DNA of 64,000 nt. Origin: Eremophila alpestris peregrina (lineage: Eukaryota > Chordata > Aves > Passeriformes > Alaudidae). Shown here piece by piece: positions 37,572 through 49,344 of the stretch (position 1 is its first letter; every line of letters begins with the position of its first letter). A program made the translations under genes and the position numbers. The DNA lies in contig WMCF01000016.1 in NCBI GenBank assembly GCA_009792885.1, positions 13,063,848-13,127,847 on the forward strand, written 5' to 3'. The notes beneath the pieces were generated by a model. The model was not told the DNA's origin. It searched no databases and worked only from the letters and a program-made list of their open reading frames with translations.

Positions 37572-40500
37572 GTGAGGCCCGCAGCCGCTCGGCCGCTGCT
37601 CCCTCCCCGCCGGGGCGGGCCCGGCCCGGGCTCGGCCTTTTAAAGGCCTGCGGAGGGGGGTGTGGAAGCGCCGGGAGGGCTCCAGGTGCTCGTGGGGGCT
37701 CGCTCTGACTCCGTGCGCGTTGTGCTGCTTTCAGCAAATACAGAGCAACTTCATCGTGGTGATCCACCCCGGCTCCACCACCCTGCGGCTCGGGCGGGCC
37801 ACGGACACGCTGCCCGCGGGCATCCCGCATGTGATCGCGCGGCGGCACAAGCAGCAGGGCCAGGCGGCCTACAGGGACAGCTGGCTCCTCAGGGACGGCC
37901 TCAGTGTAAGCGCGGCCCCAATCCCCGTGTCCACCGCCTGTTCCGGGCCCGTCTGGTTCGCTGTGCGCTGCTCATGTCCCTCTCATCCTGCATGCTTTGC
38001 CAGAGGAGGATACCTCTCCAGTCAAACTTTTATTCACCCTTTTAAGGGCTGTAGATGCCACCTGCTGAAGTCAGTAGGCTTGCACCAGTCTGTGTTTGCG
38101 TTTTATTTGACTTGTTTACGATGAACTAAATCTGAAAAATTGACGAGTTGAGGGTTTGCACATGTTGATTTCCCTGTGATATGGTCTGGTACCACACTCA
38201 GTATTCCATTTCTTCTGATGGAATGCCAACTGTAGGATTAGAATCTGACATCTCCGTTTGTGAATGTGTTGGTTACTAGTTAATTTGTGACTTGTATAAT
38301 GCAACAAGTCATTTTAGTCCAGCCTGGTCAAAAAACGTATGTATTAATCGTATTTGTATTCTGAATCTGTAAAAATTAAATTAACCTAATATTAAACGTC
38401 ACCTTTAAATAATTGAAATCTATTTAAACATTTTTGCTTCTACCTCATATGCCTGCAGTTAAGTCTGAGCACACCACTAGAGATGAAGTCCAGCAGCCAC
38501 TAAAAGCAGTTAAAAGATTCAAGTTGATATGAATAGGTGTTGGGAATATAAAAAATAGTTTCTCTGAAAATGAGCATAAGTCCATTTTGCCTTGTACAAA
38601 CATCTGTCCTTTCTACATTTATCAACCAGTTTATTTCGTTGTTTCCTGATAGCTTCAGTATTACCAGTATACAGACATGGTTTGAAAATATTTACATTGC
38701 ATATTTGGGGTTTTCCTTAGAAACCTGAAAGTACTGAGCAGAGACAAAATGGCCTCAAAATGGTGGACCAAGCAATATGGTCCAAAAAGATGTCAAATGG
38801 AGCAAGGCGCATCCCAGTGTCACCTGATCAGGTAACTCATTACATTGTTCATTCATACAGCCCTTGGGGGTGATGCTGTGCTTCAGTGGACAAGAATCAC
38901 CTTTATAGATCAAATACCTTTTATAGACTCAATATGGATAAGTGCTATTGTGTTACCTAACTCTGAATATGTGAGAAAATTAAGATTGTAAGTGTTGCCT
39001 CAGGGGTTGGGTTCAAAGGGGTGTTTCATTTTTCTTCCATGCATAAAAAGTGACTGGTAAAATATTTATCAACAGGATTTGGTTTGGTTACATTTCAGGC
39101 CAGGTCATACAACAGACAGATGAGGCCTGCCATTTTGGATCACAGCTCTGGGGCCAAGTGGACAAACACATCCAATCATCCTGAATTTTTGGTAGGAGAA
39201 GAGGTAAGATTGCTTTTCCTGCTGAATGAGGCTTCATGTGTTTTAATGCAGCCATTCATCAGTTTTAGTCTGCTGTAAGTTAGCATGTACTGAAAGATGT
39301 GTAAAGCTAACCAAGGAAAACTGAGAAGCTTTAATGTGGAGTTACTATTTGTTATCATTCAGCAAGACAAGAGGGTTTCTCCCATTTGCTTAACAAGTAT
39401 CTTGGATCCCTTGCTGCTATAAATCAGGGTTTTTGCAGGGAGTAGGTGAGAACTTTACCCATATGGCATAATTCAGAGAATTCATAATTCAGGAATTGCT
39501 GAGTAACTTGATATTTATGGGCTTCAAAGTGTTTAAATTATTTTAGTTTCTAATATGGTGTCATGGAAAAATATACCTTTGTGTTCTCTAGATTTCTGTG
39601 GGTAAGAACATTCAAACAATTTAAACTATATACTTACTGTCTTTTTATTTTAATGGTTTATAATCAAACCCTGTTACAAAGAAATCCGCTGTATTGCTGT
39701 TACATCAGTCTGAGCTCTGCAGTGTCTTGTATCTGCTTCTGAAATATTTTTCTTCCCAGTTGTTACTCATTTTGTTACTATTTTTTTGGGGAAAAGCAAT
39801 GCCCAGAATGTAATCTCCTATTTTTCAGGCACTATATGTGAATCCATTAGATTGCTATAATATCCACTGGCCCATTAGAAGAGGGCAGCTGAATCTCCAT
39901 GCAGGACCTGGTGGCTCCCTCACAGCAGTCCTGGCAGACCTGGAAGTGATATGGTCACATGCAATACAAAAATACCTGGAAATACCACTGAAAGACCTAA
40001 AGGTGAGCTGTGAACAGCACATTTATGTAGTGTGGGCTGTATTCACTTCCCTAAGTGTTACAGTAAAAGAGAAGCAACTTGCTGTTATTGGTAGCCTCTT
40101 GCTGGTGCTTTTCTTAATAAATATCTTCTTTCTGCTGGTGAGCAGGTTTGCCAAGATTTCATGTGGAATTTTATCCATGTCTTTAAGACAAAAGCTGTTG
40201 ATAGAATTTTTAGCAAGGATGTTTAGGAGTCCCATGATAGACATTTCACAGTCTTAGTCTGTTTGGGGTTGACTGTGAAGGAGGCACCTGGGGAAGGGTT
40301 GCTTAATACTTGTATAGCTACTTATCCTTGCAAAGTAGGTGTTTGTCTCATGCCTGATGTACTTTTAAACATTTTAATGGCTATAGACTCTTGGCACTTA
40401 CCTTGAACACATGTTTTAAAGTATTAAAAAAACCTTCCCCTTTTCTAAAATTTTGGTTGGTTTTTTTTTTTAAGTTTGTATATCAAACTTTATTTGAGAG

Positions 40501-43500
40501 CTGGTTTTAATTTACTGTTCTTGTCTTTAGTACTACAGATGCATTTTACTAATTCCAGACATCTATAATAAACAACATGTGAAAGAACTGGTAAATATGA
40601 TCCTAATGAAGATGGGCTTCTCAGGTAAAAACCATAATGAAGCAAGTACTTAGTGTTTAATTGCATAAAGATTTCTCTTTTTATTTTAAGGCATATTTTT
40701 GCATGTCAGTCCCAGGTTAGCTGGGACTAGCACCCTCATCTTTTGCCAGCCATGTAAACTATCTCTTTTAAAGGGGCAAATGGGTTGGCAAATATTGAAA
40801 CAAGCTTTTTGGTTTGCTGTTATGCATCCCAGCTGTGGGCTTCTCATTCAGCTGAGGTGAAAATAGCAACAGTTTGATTTCTTAAGTATTTCTAAAAATA
40901 CATGATTGTCTGGAAGGACAGACTAGAACCTCTGATAGTTCCCAGGTTTAAATGGGGGTTATGATACAAATGTACCCTGTAAAGGTGGATTGAAAGGAAA
41001 ACAGAGGGTGAAATTGGACCTTATTTTATAACTACTTGAAGACCTTATCTGAAATGCTAATAGTAATGCTATTTGATTAAAACCAGAAAAAAAAATTAGG
41101 ACAACACTTCATGTACATCGGGTAGCCAAGACCCTGCACTACCACATCAAAAAGAAATTAAAATTTGGAAACAATACCTTTAATCTTGTAGAAAATGGAT
41201 CATTTGAGTGCAGAGTCAGGCTATTTGTAGATCTTTAGGAGACATTAAAATGTCCTTTAAATGTCAGCAACATGACTGTAAAGTTTGGCATGAATTTAAT
41301 ATAACTTTTTTCTCATATTGCTAGGAATTATTGTACACCAGGAGTCTGTCTGTGCTACCTTTGGAAGTGGTTTGAGCAGTGCATGCATTGTGGATGTGGG
41401 AGATCAGAAGACAAGTGTTTGCTGTGTAGAGGATGGTGTTTCCCATCGCAACACCAGGTACCTGAGAGTGCAGAATTATTGCAGTCATGCTTAACAAAGA
41501 TTTGACTTCTTTTAAAAGGAGACAAAACTTCTATAAATATAGGGGTTTTCTTACTCTATGGCATTTAATAGAGTCAACTGATACAGTATGAACCTTAAAG
41601 AAATATCTTTAAAAGAAGAAAACAGGCAGAACTGATCAGAACTAACACAGTGTTTTACAAACTCTGGGAGTCGTGATCCCAGCATGTCTAAAGCCTTCCT
41701 GGCATTCCTCTCACTGTCACTGCAGTCAGCCAGGATTTCAGCAACTACATAAAAAGTTTTTTTTCTTCTCTGTGCTTTAGGCTGTGCCTTGCATATGGAG
41801 GATCTGATGTGTCAAGGTGTTTTTATTGGCTCATGCAACGAGCAGGATTTCCTTATAGAGACTGCCAGCTAACTAATAAGTTGGATTGCCTGCTGCTTCA
41901 GCACCTAAAGGAGACATTTTGTCATCTAGATCAGGTGAGAAGGGGCAAATCATGTGTTATCCAAGTAAATTCTTTCCCTTTAGAGAATGTTACTATGGAG
42001 AGCCTTTTTGTGAGTCCAAGTTGATTGTAAATATTTTACTCAGGAGAATACTGGCAAAAGCTGTCAAAGCTTTAGACTTGAAATGTTTGAAAGGAATCCC
42101 AGCTCTTAGAAAGATAATTTCTTTGTTCTTGTTGCTGAAAGAAGCTGATAATTGCATACTTGCTGGTTTTCAACTTCAGTTCTGTAAGATCTGCCAGCAG
42201 ATCTCTTCTTCCTGCAAAATGCTCATGGTAGAGGCTTAGGCATGTAGAAAGCTTCTGGCATGTGATACAACATGGAAAAGAGTTTTAAAAACTCAAGAAT
42301 AGGTAAATAAAACCCACAGTTAGAAGATAATTTTATTACTTTTTTGTTGTTTTCTGTAGTTAAATAGATTATGCAGCTTGATAAACAGAAAATATACTTT
42401 TCTTTTTTGTATCTTAGGATATTTCTGGACTACAAGATCACGAGTTCCAAATTCGGCACCCGGATTCTCCGGCTTTATTGTACCAGTTCCGGTTAGGGGA
42501 TGAAAAATTACAGGTGATTTTTAAATTAAATTACAAGTGTATTGAGCATTCAGACTCAGAGCCTCAATGTGTATCAGCCCATGTGATTTATGGATTGTTC
42601 TTACACTCTGCTTGTAGATGAAATAAATTCCTGTATGGATGAGTGGGCCTCATGCAGCACTGGTGAATGCACAAGACTTTCTAAGTAGCTTTATCCTTCA
42701 AGTGCAAAGCATTAATGTTAATTTTGCAAGCTTTTCAGCTCACCATTGAATCTTCTAGTTTTGTAATAAACTACATTTGAATACTTGTTTATCATACAAT
42801 GCTAAATCTGTAAAGAAACTTGTGTATTTGTTGGGATTTTTTTAAATTATAAAAAAACAGAAGACAGTTTAGTATTTTACAAGCTACCTGGGAAAAAAAC
42901 ACCTCTGTTTAATTTTGAATTGTGAGAAAAATTGAACAAGACTTTGCTTTTACCCATAGTAAATGCCAAAAGAAGGAATACTGTAATAAAACCATGTGAA
43001 ATCTCTCTTCAGGCACCCATGGCTCTGTTTTATCCAGCAACTTTTGGAATTGTTGGACAAAAAATGACAATTTTGCAGCACAGGTCACAAGGTGACCCTG
43101 AGGATCCTCATGATGAACATTATCTGCTGGCCACACAAAGTAAGCAGGAGCAGGTGTGTGATTGCTGTTTTTTTTTTTTTTTCCATTAACTATCGTTTAA
43201 TTGGGGAATAAAATGAGGACTCATTAGCTCATCTCAGAAAACAGAGTTTGTTACCTTTGTCAGAAGTATTAAAGAATAAGTTTAAAGTAAGTAGTTACAG
43301 ATGCCAACACTTCTTTATTAGAAGTGTGCCTTTTTAAAGTCTAAGAAGCCTTCATATTATGGGATTGATCAATCTGATGGAGTTCAAAATAAGGCCTTAC
43401 TTAGAACATGAGGATTAAAATGAAAATTAGATGAGGTAATAAAGCAGGGCTTAACCTTGCTGTGCAAAAAGCTGAAGGGAAGTACAATGGTGCTTAAGTC

Positions 43501-45101
43501 TTTGTACTGTTCTGTAACCTGCTGTGACCTGTTTGCATTTTTCATACTTGAACTTGTTTTCTCATTTTGAAGTCTTCAAAAGCTACAGCTGACAGGAAAT
43601 CCATGTCAAAGCCTGGTGCATTTGAGGGAGAATTGAGAGGCCAATCCTCAGACATTTCAGAGAGGATCTACCCACAAGAAGTGGAACTGGGATCTTCCCA
43701 GGGTGACTGTATGATACCTGGCAATGATTCAGAGGAACCTTTAACTGCACACATGTCTAGGAAAACTGCCATTTCTCAGTTTGAAGGCAAAGCCTTGGGC
43801 CTGGACAAAGCCATCCTTCATAGTATTGACTGCTGTGGTAAGAATTACATTTGTACAAGTAAAGTAGACCTCAGGGTGGATTTATGTAACTTCTGTATTT
43901 CACCAAAGAAAGATGTGTCTCTAGGTTTTATCACCTGGAGAGTGGCTACACTGTTTCTGATGCTTGCATCTTTGTTGATGTTTCTCAAGCTACACCTCCA
44001 CAGAACAGAAAAAGAATTTTAAAAGCAAACATCAGTTTCTGTCTGGTTTGACTTGCAATAAATTAACTGTAATACAAGCCTTATTATTAACTTCAAAAAA
44101 CAAACCTATTTCTATATATTCATTCATTCCAGCATCTGATGATACAAAAAAGAAGATGTACAGCTCCATCTTAGTAGTGGGAGGAGGCCTTATGTTTCAT
44201 AAAGCTCAGGAGTTTCTTCAACACCGAATTCTCAACAAAATGCCACCTTCTTTCAGAAGAGTTGTGGAAAATGTTGAGGTCATCACAAGGCCTAAGGTAA
44301 CAGTTAACTGACAGCTAAGTAATTAGTAAACTATGATTGGCTGAAATCTTTAAAAGAGTAAAAGAAAAAATTATTTAAAAATCCCAGAGTAGTTGAATAT
44401 CTGAGGTTTAAGGGAGCTTTCAGCCTGTAGCATAGCACTGGCTGCTTAGAGACAGGGAGTTAGAGGCATAGCAAGAGTGTGACTGGTACAGACCACTGAA
44501 GTGTTTATTATCTTGGCCCTATTCTTAAAGAAGCAGTTAGTACTGGCCCATGAAAGTAACCTGTCTCCTCAGCAAGAAATTGTGATTTTTTTTTTATTTT
44601 TTAGTACTATCATTATAATAGAGAAACAAGCATTGAGATTAATTTTCATTTGGCATTAATCAGGCAAAACTTGTAAATCTATTTCCATCTATTTCAGAGC
44701 CTCCATTACTGAAGGCAGGATTTTCATTATGTGCTTAGAAAGCATCTTAAAATAAAAAGTGACTTCTCAAAACACCTAGCAGATCAATTAAATATTTTTA
44801 TCTCACTATTTTTTCCTGGATAATACTGACAAACTTTCCTCCTCCCCTACCCCACCAGATTCTAACTGGTGAACACTGTTGGAAAAACAGGATAGAGCTT
44901 TGGAGAACTCTGCAAAATGAGACCAATGACTGTGTGCAATCTGTGTTTTGAATGTAGGATATGGACCCCCGTTTGATTGCCTGGAAAGGAGGTGCAGTTC
45001 TGGCCTGTCTGGACACCACTCAGGAGCTGTGGATTTACCAGAGGGAGTGGCAGCGATTCGGTGTCAGGATGCTGCGGGAGCGAGCTGCCTTTGTGTGGTG
45101 A
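37449..45101 (+). CDS. ACTR8: Actin-related protein 8 (ACTR8), 13 coding exons
   Basis: A nuclear actin-related protein, subunit of the INO80 chromatin remodeller. In the family it forms the Arp8-Arp4-actin module on the HSA domain of INO80 and helps bind nucleosomes and linker DNA. Thirteen exons join in frame to 624 residues, the same length as human, with near-identity outside the disordered parts. Features in order: a charged disordered N-terminus (1-40, MTQAEKGEAENG, K/E/R-rich); actin-fold phosphate loop 1 (about 51-61, IHPGSTTLRLG); phosphate loop 2 (281-290, IVDVGDQKTS); a low-complexity Ser/Glu insert (about 435-515); the adenosine-site loop (536-541, LVVGGG); and C-terminal WKGGAVLACLD. 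All introns are GT-AG. The start is the first ATG of the CpG-island exon and matches the family's MTQAEKG. The gene ends at TGA 45099-45101. Confidence 0.98.
37735..37905 (+). CDS. ACTR8: ACTR8 exon 2
   Basis: Residues 42-98, acceptor TTTCAG, donor GTAAGC. Carries phosphate loop 1 and IPHVIARRHKQQGQ. Still CpG-rich. Confidence 0.97.
38721..38831 (+). CDS. ACTR8: ACTR8 exon 3
   Basis: Residues 99-135, acceptor CCTTAG, donor GTAACT. Encodes KPESTEQRQNGLKMVDQAIW and SNGARRIPVSPDQ. Confidence 0.97.
39099..39203 (+). CDS. ACTR8: ACTR8 exon 4
   Basis: Residues 136-170, acceptor TTTCAG, donor GTAAGA. Encodes ARSYNRQMRPAILDH through FLVGEE. Confidence 0.97.
39829..40002 (+). CDS. ACTR8: ACTR8 exon 5
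   Basis: Residues 171-228, acceptor TTTCAG, donor GTGAGC. Encodes NPLDCYNIHWPIRRGQLN and the PGGSLTAVLADLE, IPLKDLK segments. The frame stays open into the intron as far as 40257. Confidence 0.97.
40531..40624 (+). CDS. ACTR8: ACTR8 exon 6
   Basis: Residues 229-259 plus one base of codon 260, acceptor CTTTAG, donor GTAAAA. Encodes YYRCILLIPDIYNKQHVKEL and MGFS. Confidence 0.97.
41325..41457 (+). CDS. ACTR8: ACTR8 exon 7
   Basis: Residues 260-303 plus two bases of 304, acceptor TGCTAG, donor GTACCT. Holds phosphate loop 2 (VDVGDQKTSVCCVEDG) and the conserved HQESVCA. Confidence 0.97.
41781..41934 (+). CDS. ACTR8: ACTR8 exon 8
   Basis: Completes Arg304 through residue 355, acceptor CTTTAG, donor GTGAGA. 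Encodes LAYGGSDVSRCFYWLMQRAG and LKETFCHLDQ. Confidence 0.97.
42418..42513 (+). CDS. ACTR8: ACTR8 exon 9
   Basis: Residues 356-387, acceptor TCTTAG, donor GTGATT. Encodes DISGLQDHEFQIRHPDSPAL and YQFRLGDEKLQ. Confidence 0.97.
43013..43153 (+). CDS. ACTR8: ACTR8 exon 10
   Basis: Residues 388-434, acceptor CTTCAG, donor GTGTGT. Encodes APMALFYPATFGIVGQKM and HRSQGDPEDPHDEHYLLA. Confidence 0.97.
43573..43837 (+). CDS. ACTR8: ACTR8 exon 11
   Basis: Residues 435-522 plus one base of 523, acceptor TTGAAG, donor GTAAGA. The largest exon; encodes the low-complexity insert and then MSRKTAISQFEGKALGLDKA. The frame is open into intron 11 up to 44022. Confidence 0.96.
44133..44296 (+). CDS. ACTR8: ACTR8 exon 12
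   Basis: Completes residue 523 through 577, acceptor TTCCAG, donor GTAACA. Encodes the ILVVGGGLMFHKAQEFLQHR nucleotide-site segment. Confidence 0.97.
44958..45101 (+). CDS. ACTR8: ACTR8 exon 13 with stop
   Basis: Residues 578-624 and TGA, acceptor TGTAG. Encodes DMDPRLIAWKGGAVLACLD and the C-terminus ERAAFVW, identical in kind to mammals. Confidence 0.97.
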   Translation, partial: DMDPRLIAWKGGAVLACLDTTQELWIYQREWQRFGVRMLRERAAFVW

Positions 45102-45602
45102 CAGAGGAACCTGTAGGAACTGCACTGAACATTCCTTTCCACAAATGCCCTTCTTTTCCAGTGCATACAAACTGATCTTCTCCTGATATATATTTTTGCT
45201 ATTTTATTAATAATACTTCAACTGAAATTTTTCTGGAAGTGTAAAAAAACAAAAAACTTATTGAATGCACTTGACTTCAGCTACCCATCATCTTTTGAAT
45301 TGTATGCACTGAATTCTGCATACAGAGTGCCACTGTAATCTCCAAAGTGACTATATTTATATTGTACAGCTTATGTATATTAAAATTGCACAATGTAGGA
45401 GCTTAAGGTATAAAATATTATGTGACAGTTGTTAAGCCAAGACTCATTCCAGAAACATGAACACAGAAGCAACAGAGTGCAGCTGTGGGTTTAATGTAAT
45501 ATTCTGATTCCTACTCTAATATTACCATGAGATGAAGTTGTTATATAAGGGATCATTAGGGCAAAAGTGAAATGAAGAACTAAAACTACAGTCACTGTCT
45601 GT

Positions 45603-45608
45603 AATAAA
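45603..45608 (+). other. ACTR8: ACTR8 polyadenylation signal
   Basis: Canonical AATAAA about 500 bases after the stop codon. An ATTAAA near 45378 is a possible earlier site. Confidence 0.55.
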
Positions 45609-45624
45609 TTATTTTACTCAGAAA

Positions 45625-47990
45625 GACAAAGAATTTGGAAGTGGAGTATTTTTTCCTTGTCCTGTACTTATCATCACAACCTCTTGTTAGCTTTTCATTA
45701 TCCATTGTGGAGTCCACTTTATTCCCTATTTTACAAAAATCTATATAACAGACCCAAAACACCTAGCTGCAATTCTATACAGCCAGCACATCTTCCAGTT
45801 TCATTCCAGCTGAGGGCAGTGAGGCTGCACTCCTCAGCCCCCCTGCAACACCAACCAAACCTGGTTTGGTCAGGCAGCTGCCCTCAAAAGCACAGGACTG
45901 ATTTGAACTGAAATACTGAAGCTGGAGCTTCCTGAACAAACTTGAGAGCATTCCTATTGCAATAATACCTAGAAGGTAGTCTCTTGTATATGTCCTTATC
46001 TAAAAGGATGCTTGCAGCAAAACTCTACAGAATACAGAAGCTCAAGAGGGTGACAACTTACCTCAGTCTGAGATGCACAAGCTGCCACAGCAATGAGATA
46101 TAGTCACAAGTAGAGCAGCAAGGAGAAAACTCATATCCTCCAACTGAACTGATTGTGACGAGCTCTAAAAGAGAAAAAAAATCACTTTGAAGCAAGTGTG
46201 TAAAAGTTATTGTTAGTTATCATGATAGTACTTATCAATATATGGTATTTATGGATTCGTTTATGTGTATTTTAATAGCATTTTGAGAAAATGCACACAG
46301 AATTATTGAAGTTGCAATTTCCAGTGTCCATATGTAGAAAGTGTGCTAAAAAGCAATGCAAAATTATTAATCATCAATAATTTGTTGGTTACTTCACTTA
46401 ATTTTCTTCCCTACTTGGAAAGAAACCAGGCATATCAGTCTGAATCTGGTCCCTGCCAATTCCTCCCATGTTACTGGGATGTACCTCACCCTGCAACCTC
46501 ATGTCTCATCAGTCATCTCCTCCTCTCTTCCTTTTAGGTTAGAGTTTTACCGTGAGCAAGAGGTACAAAATAACTAATTCATGAAGTGCAGCATAAGTAT
46601 ACCACTAGAGAAAGAAGGTAGAAAGCAAAATTTGCCAAGGCCAGTATAGACTAAGTCACCTAGAACCAAAATCATCTCCATCTTAACAGGATTTTAACAT
46701 TCAATCATCTGTATAACCAAAGCATTTATCTTTCCCAGATTTTTTGCAAACATCCAGGGGAAAATCTGCTGAATACACCTGATAAATATTGCAACAGAAA
46801 GCAGTGTGCAGCTTCAGCTTAGTCTGCAGCGAATACTGACTTGAGAATGATAAATATTTAGGTATGCATGCATTAAAAAATTGCAAATTCACCTGCACAG
46901 GATTCTTGAAATTTCTGATTAAAGGCCATGTGTATGATTCAGTTGGCAACAAAGGGATAAGAAGTCATCACCAATTTCTGGTCTGCAAACCCATGAACTC
47001 CTGGACACCTGCAGGAGCCCTTACAATGAAGTGGAAATTCCTCTATTTCTTCACATTCCAAACAATGAACACACTTAGAGTTTTGTGCTCTACATCTACC
47101 CCTACTTAAATGCTGAAATTACTCTGTTATTTAATGAAAATTCTATATTCTTATACATATTTAGTGCATATTTTCTATAGACTTTTTATTTGCTTACCAA
47201 ATAACAGCATTGAAAGTGTACAAAATTATACACAGCAAACACATCAGTTTGGTTTCAAGTATTCTAAATCACTGCAAAGATTGAAGACCACTTATATCAA
47301 GTACACATTTACTCATAGTTCCACAGGGAACAATTACTCTTTTCCATTAATGAATAATTATTCAGAAGTTTGGAGTGTGGCGCTTGAGTGGGAATAACCA
47401 ACCACTCAGGGACTGTCCATTATCTTCTTACCTGATTAAAAACAAAAACATTACCAAGTAATTAAGCTAGAAAATTATTAATGGCTCAATACATTCTGAG
47501 AAGAGTGATAAGGAAGGACTTGGGAAAAAAATCCAGCATCTACAAGCAACATTATGACACTGCAGCAGATACCATTGTCCTTAGATGAGAACAGGAAAAA
47601 ATAAAAGATGTCACAAAAATCTTGGTTTGTCTTTATAATATCAGTTTTGTTTTGCCATGAGCATTCTGAAAGGGTAAACAAGTCTCCTGAGTTTACCCTG
47701 CAGGAGTGGCACTGACTCTTCACACAATACCAATCCCTGGCCACTTCTCAGGGAATTTTATGAGATACTCTCACCAGCAGCACGTTTTAATGCAGTTTGG
47801 TCACAATGAACACGCACTACATTAGCATACACTGAAGATATTCAGGGGACAAAGCCACTAGAGAAGTAACTTATCTGAGTTAAATTGTGGAATTATTAGT
47901 TCCTCTGCCTACTCAGTGGGAAACTGTTCAGAATTATGATTGAACACACACTTACCAGTGATACAACCAAACCCAAAAGTCGTCCCTGTT
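45625..47990. other. ACTR8-CHDH intergenic DNA; expected IL17RB position
   Basis: Mammals carry IL17RB here on the opposite strand, tail-to-tail with ACTR8. No SEFIR domain, no GSLWDPNIT-type motif and no transmembrane exon is recognisable on the minus strand. Short minus-strand open frames at 46701-46952 and 47478-47744 do not resemble the receptor. A candidate minus-strand non-coding exon is listed separately. Confidence 0.6.
46062..46164 (-). ncRNA. Candidate internal exon of a minus-strand non-coding transcript
   Basis: On the minus strand a good acceptor (TCTCTTTTAG) is followed by 103 bases and a consensus donor (GAG|GTAAGT). Upstream on the same strand a second consensus donor (CTG|GTAAGTGTG) sits at 47950-47955, near the edge of the CHDH CpG island. 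Downstream there is a possible acceptor near 46000 and AATAAA (minus strand) at 45718-45723. Together these could form a spliced antisense transcript from a bidirectional promoter. No conserved protein is encoded; this is inference from splice signals alone. Confidence 0.25.
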
Positions 47991-48409
47991 GAGGTAACGA
48001 TCAGTCAGCACAGACAGGCCCGGCGGGACAGCGCGTTTCTACTGCCGCTTCCAAACCAAGGCTTTCTCCTGGAAACACGCATTGCACAGGTGAGGATCGC
48101 AATTAAAGCCTTCAACCGCAAGTTCCAGCTCAACTTCCACGGGCTGCCTTCGAGCGCTGCGCTCGCTCACACACACACAGAGCTCCCATCAGTGCCGGGG
48201 GACAGCGAGGCACAGGCACGGAGCGGGGACACCTGGGCTTCATCCCCAGCAGCGCTGCAGCTCCCAGTGCTCCCACTGGAAAGCGTTTTCGCAGCCGAGG
48301 GTGGGGGAAACGTTTTATCCGCCCCACTAAGAGCGAGGTGAAGAAGTTGGAGCGCTCCGGGAAGGAGCGGGGTGGGGTCGCCTCAGCGCGGGGCTGGGTC
48401 TGTCCGGAG

Positions 48410-48885
48410 CTCCACGGCGGAGCTGCCGCCCCGTCCCGGGGGAATCAGGCAGCCCCGTCCCGGTGGCAATGCGGAGCTGGCAGCTCTGTCCCGGGGGAAC
48501 CTGGCGGAGCTGGCAGCCCCAACCCGGTGGCACTGGCGGAGCTGGCAGCCCCGTGTGGGGGAACTTGGCGGAGCTTCCAGTCCCTGTGGCACTGGCGGAG
48601 CTGCAGCCCCGTCCCTGTGGCACTGGCGGAGCTGGCAGCCCCGTNNNNNNNNNNNNNNNNNNNNNNNNNNNNNNNNNNNNNNNNNNNNNNNNNNNNNNNN
48701 NNNNNNNNNNNNNNNNNNNNNNNNNNNNNNNNNNNNNNNNNNNNNNNNNNNNNNNNNNNNNNNNNNNNNNNNNNNNNNNNNNNNNNNNNNNNNNNNNNNN
48801 NNNNCCGGGGGAACCTGGCAGAGCTTCCAGCCCCGTCCCTGTGGCACTGGCGGAGCTGCAGCCCCGTCCCGGCGGGGTGCGGGAG
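48410..48885 (+). repeat. GC-rich minisatellite (about 24-36 bp units) in the CHDH CpG island
   Basis: About ten visible variants of GGCACTGGCGGAGCTGGCAG followed by CCCCGTCCC, alternating with GGGGGAACCTGGCGGAGCT forms. A 160-base gap interrupts the array, so the copy number is uncertain. The long open frames here on both strands are a by-product of the repeat and the N run, not genes. Confidence 0.9.
48645..48804. other. Assembly gap (160 N)
   Basis: A run of N inside the GC-rich minisatellite. Confidence 0.99.
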
Positions 48886-49344
48886 CGGCTGCACAGCTCA
48901 GCCCCCGGGGACTCCTGCGGGATGGGCGAGGCTGAGGACTTCGCCCGCCGCCCCTCTGGACGCTTTCGAAAGGGCGCGAAGGCGCTCCGGCACATCCTGC
49001 GGAGCGGCCAAAGGGTGCGTTCCGGGGGAAGTCCCGGCCGCTCCTGCCCTGCCTCCCGCACTCTCCCCCGCTCCCTGGGACCACCCCGCGCTCCGCCCGC
49101 CGCGCCGGGCCGTGGGGCGGCGGCTGCCCCCGCACACCAGCGGCCTCCCCGGCCTGGGCTGACACAGACGCGGCCTGTGGGTGCCCGTCCTGCGGAGGGG
49201 ACCGGCACAGACCCATCTCCAGCCTGCCCGGGCGGGAGCGGCAGCGGTCCCGGCCCGGTTCGGGAGCCCCCAGAGCGGGGCCGGGGGCAGTCCGGACCCG
49301 CCGGAGCTCAGGAACACGCTTTGCACAGCGCACGAAGCGGCGAG

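Larger units (their letters stand above)
36800..37920 (+). promoter_or_regulatory. ACTR8: CpG-island promoter of ACTR8
   Basis: GC-rich DNA covering the upstream region, exon 1, intron 1 and exon 2. CTTCCG motifs (ETS type) occur about 70 and 22 bp before the start codon, and GC boxes near 37355-37395. No TATA box lies close to the start, which is consistent with a constitutively expressed chromatin factor. Confidence 0.75.

Noticed and set aside
37090..37848. A 252-codon minus-strand open frame over ACTR8 exons 1-2
   Set aside because: It is the shadow of the GC-rich coding exons and promoter on the opposite strand, with compositionally biased sequence and no recognised domain.
47478..47744. 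88-codon minus-strand frame as an IL17RB exon
   Set aside because: No SEFIR or fibronectin-like motif, and biased Phe/Ser composition from AT-rich DNA.
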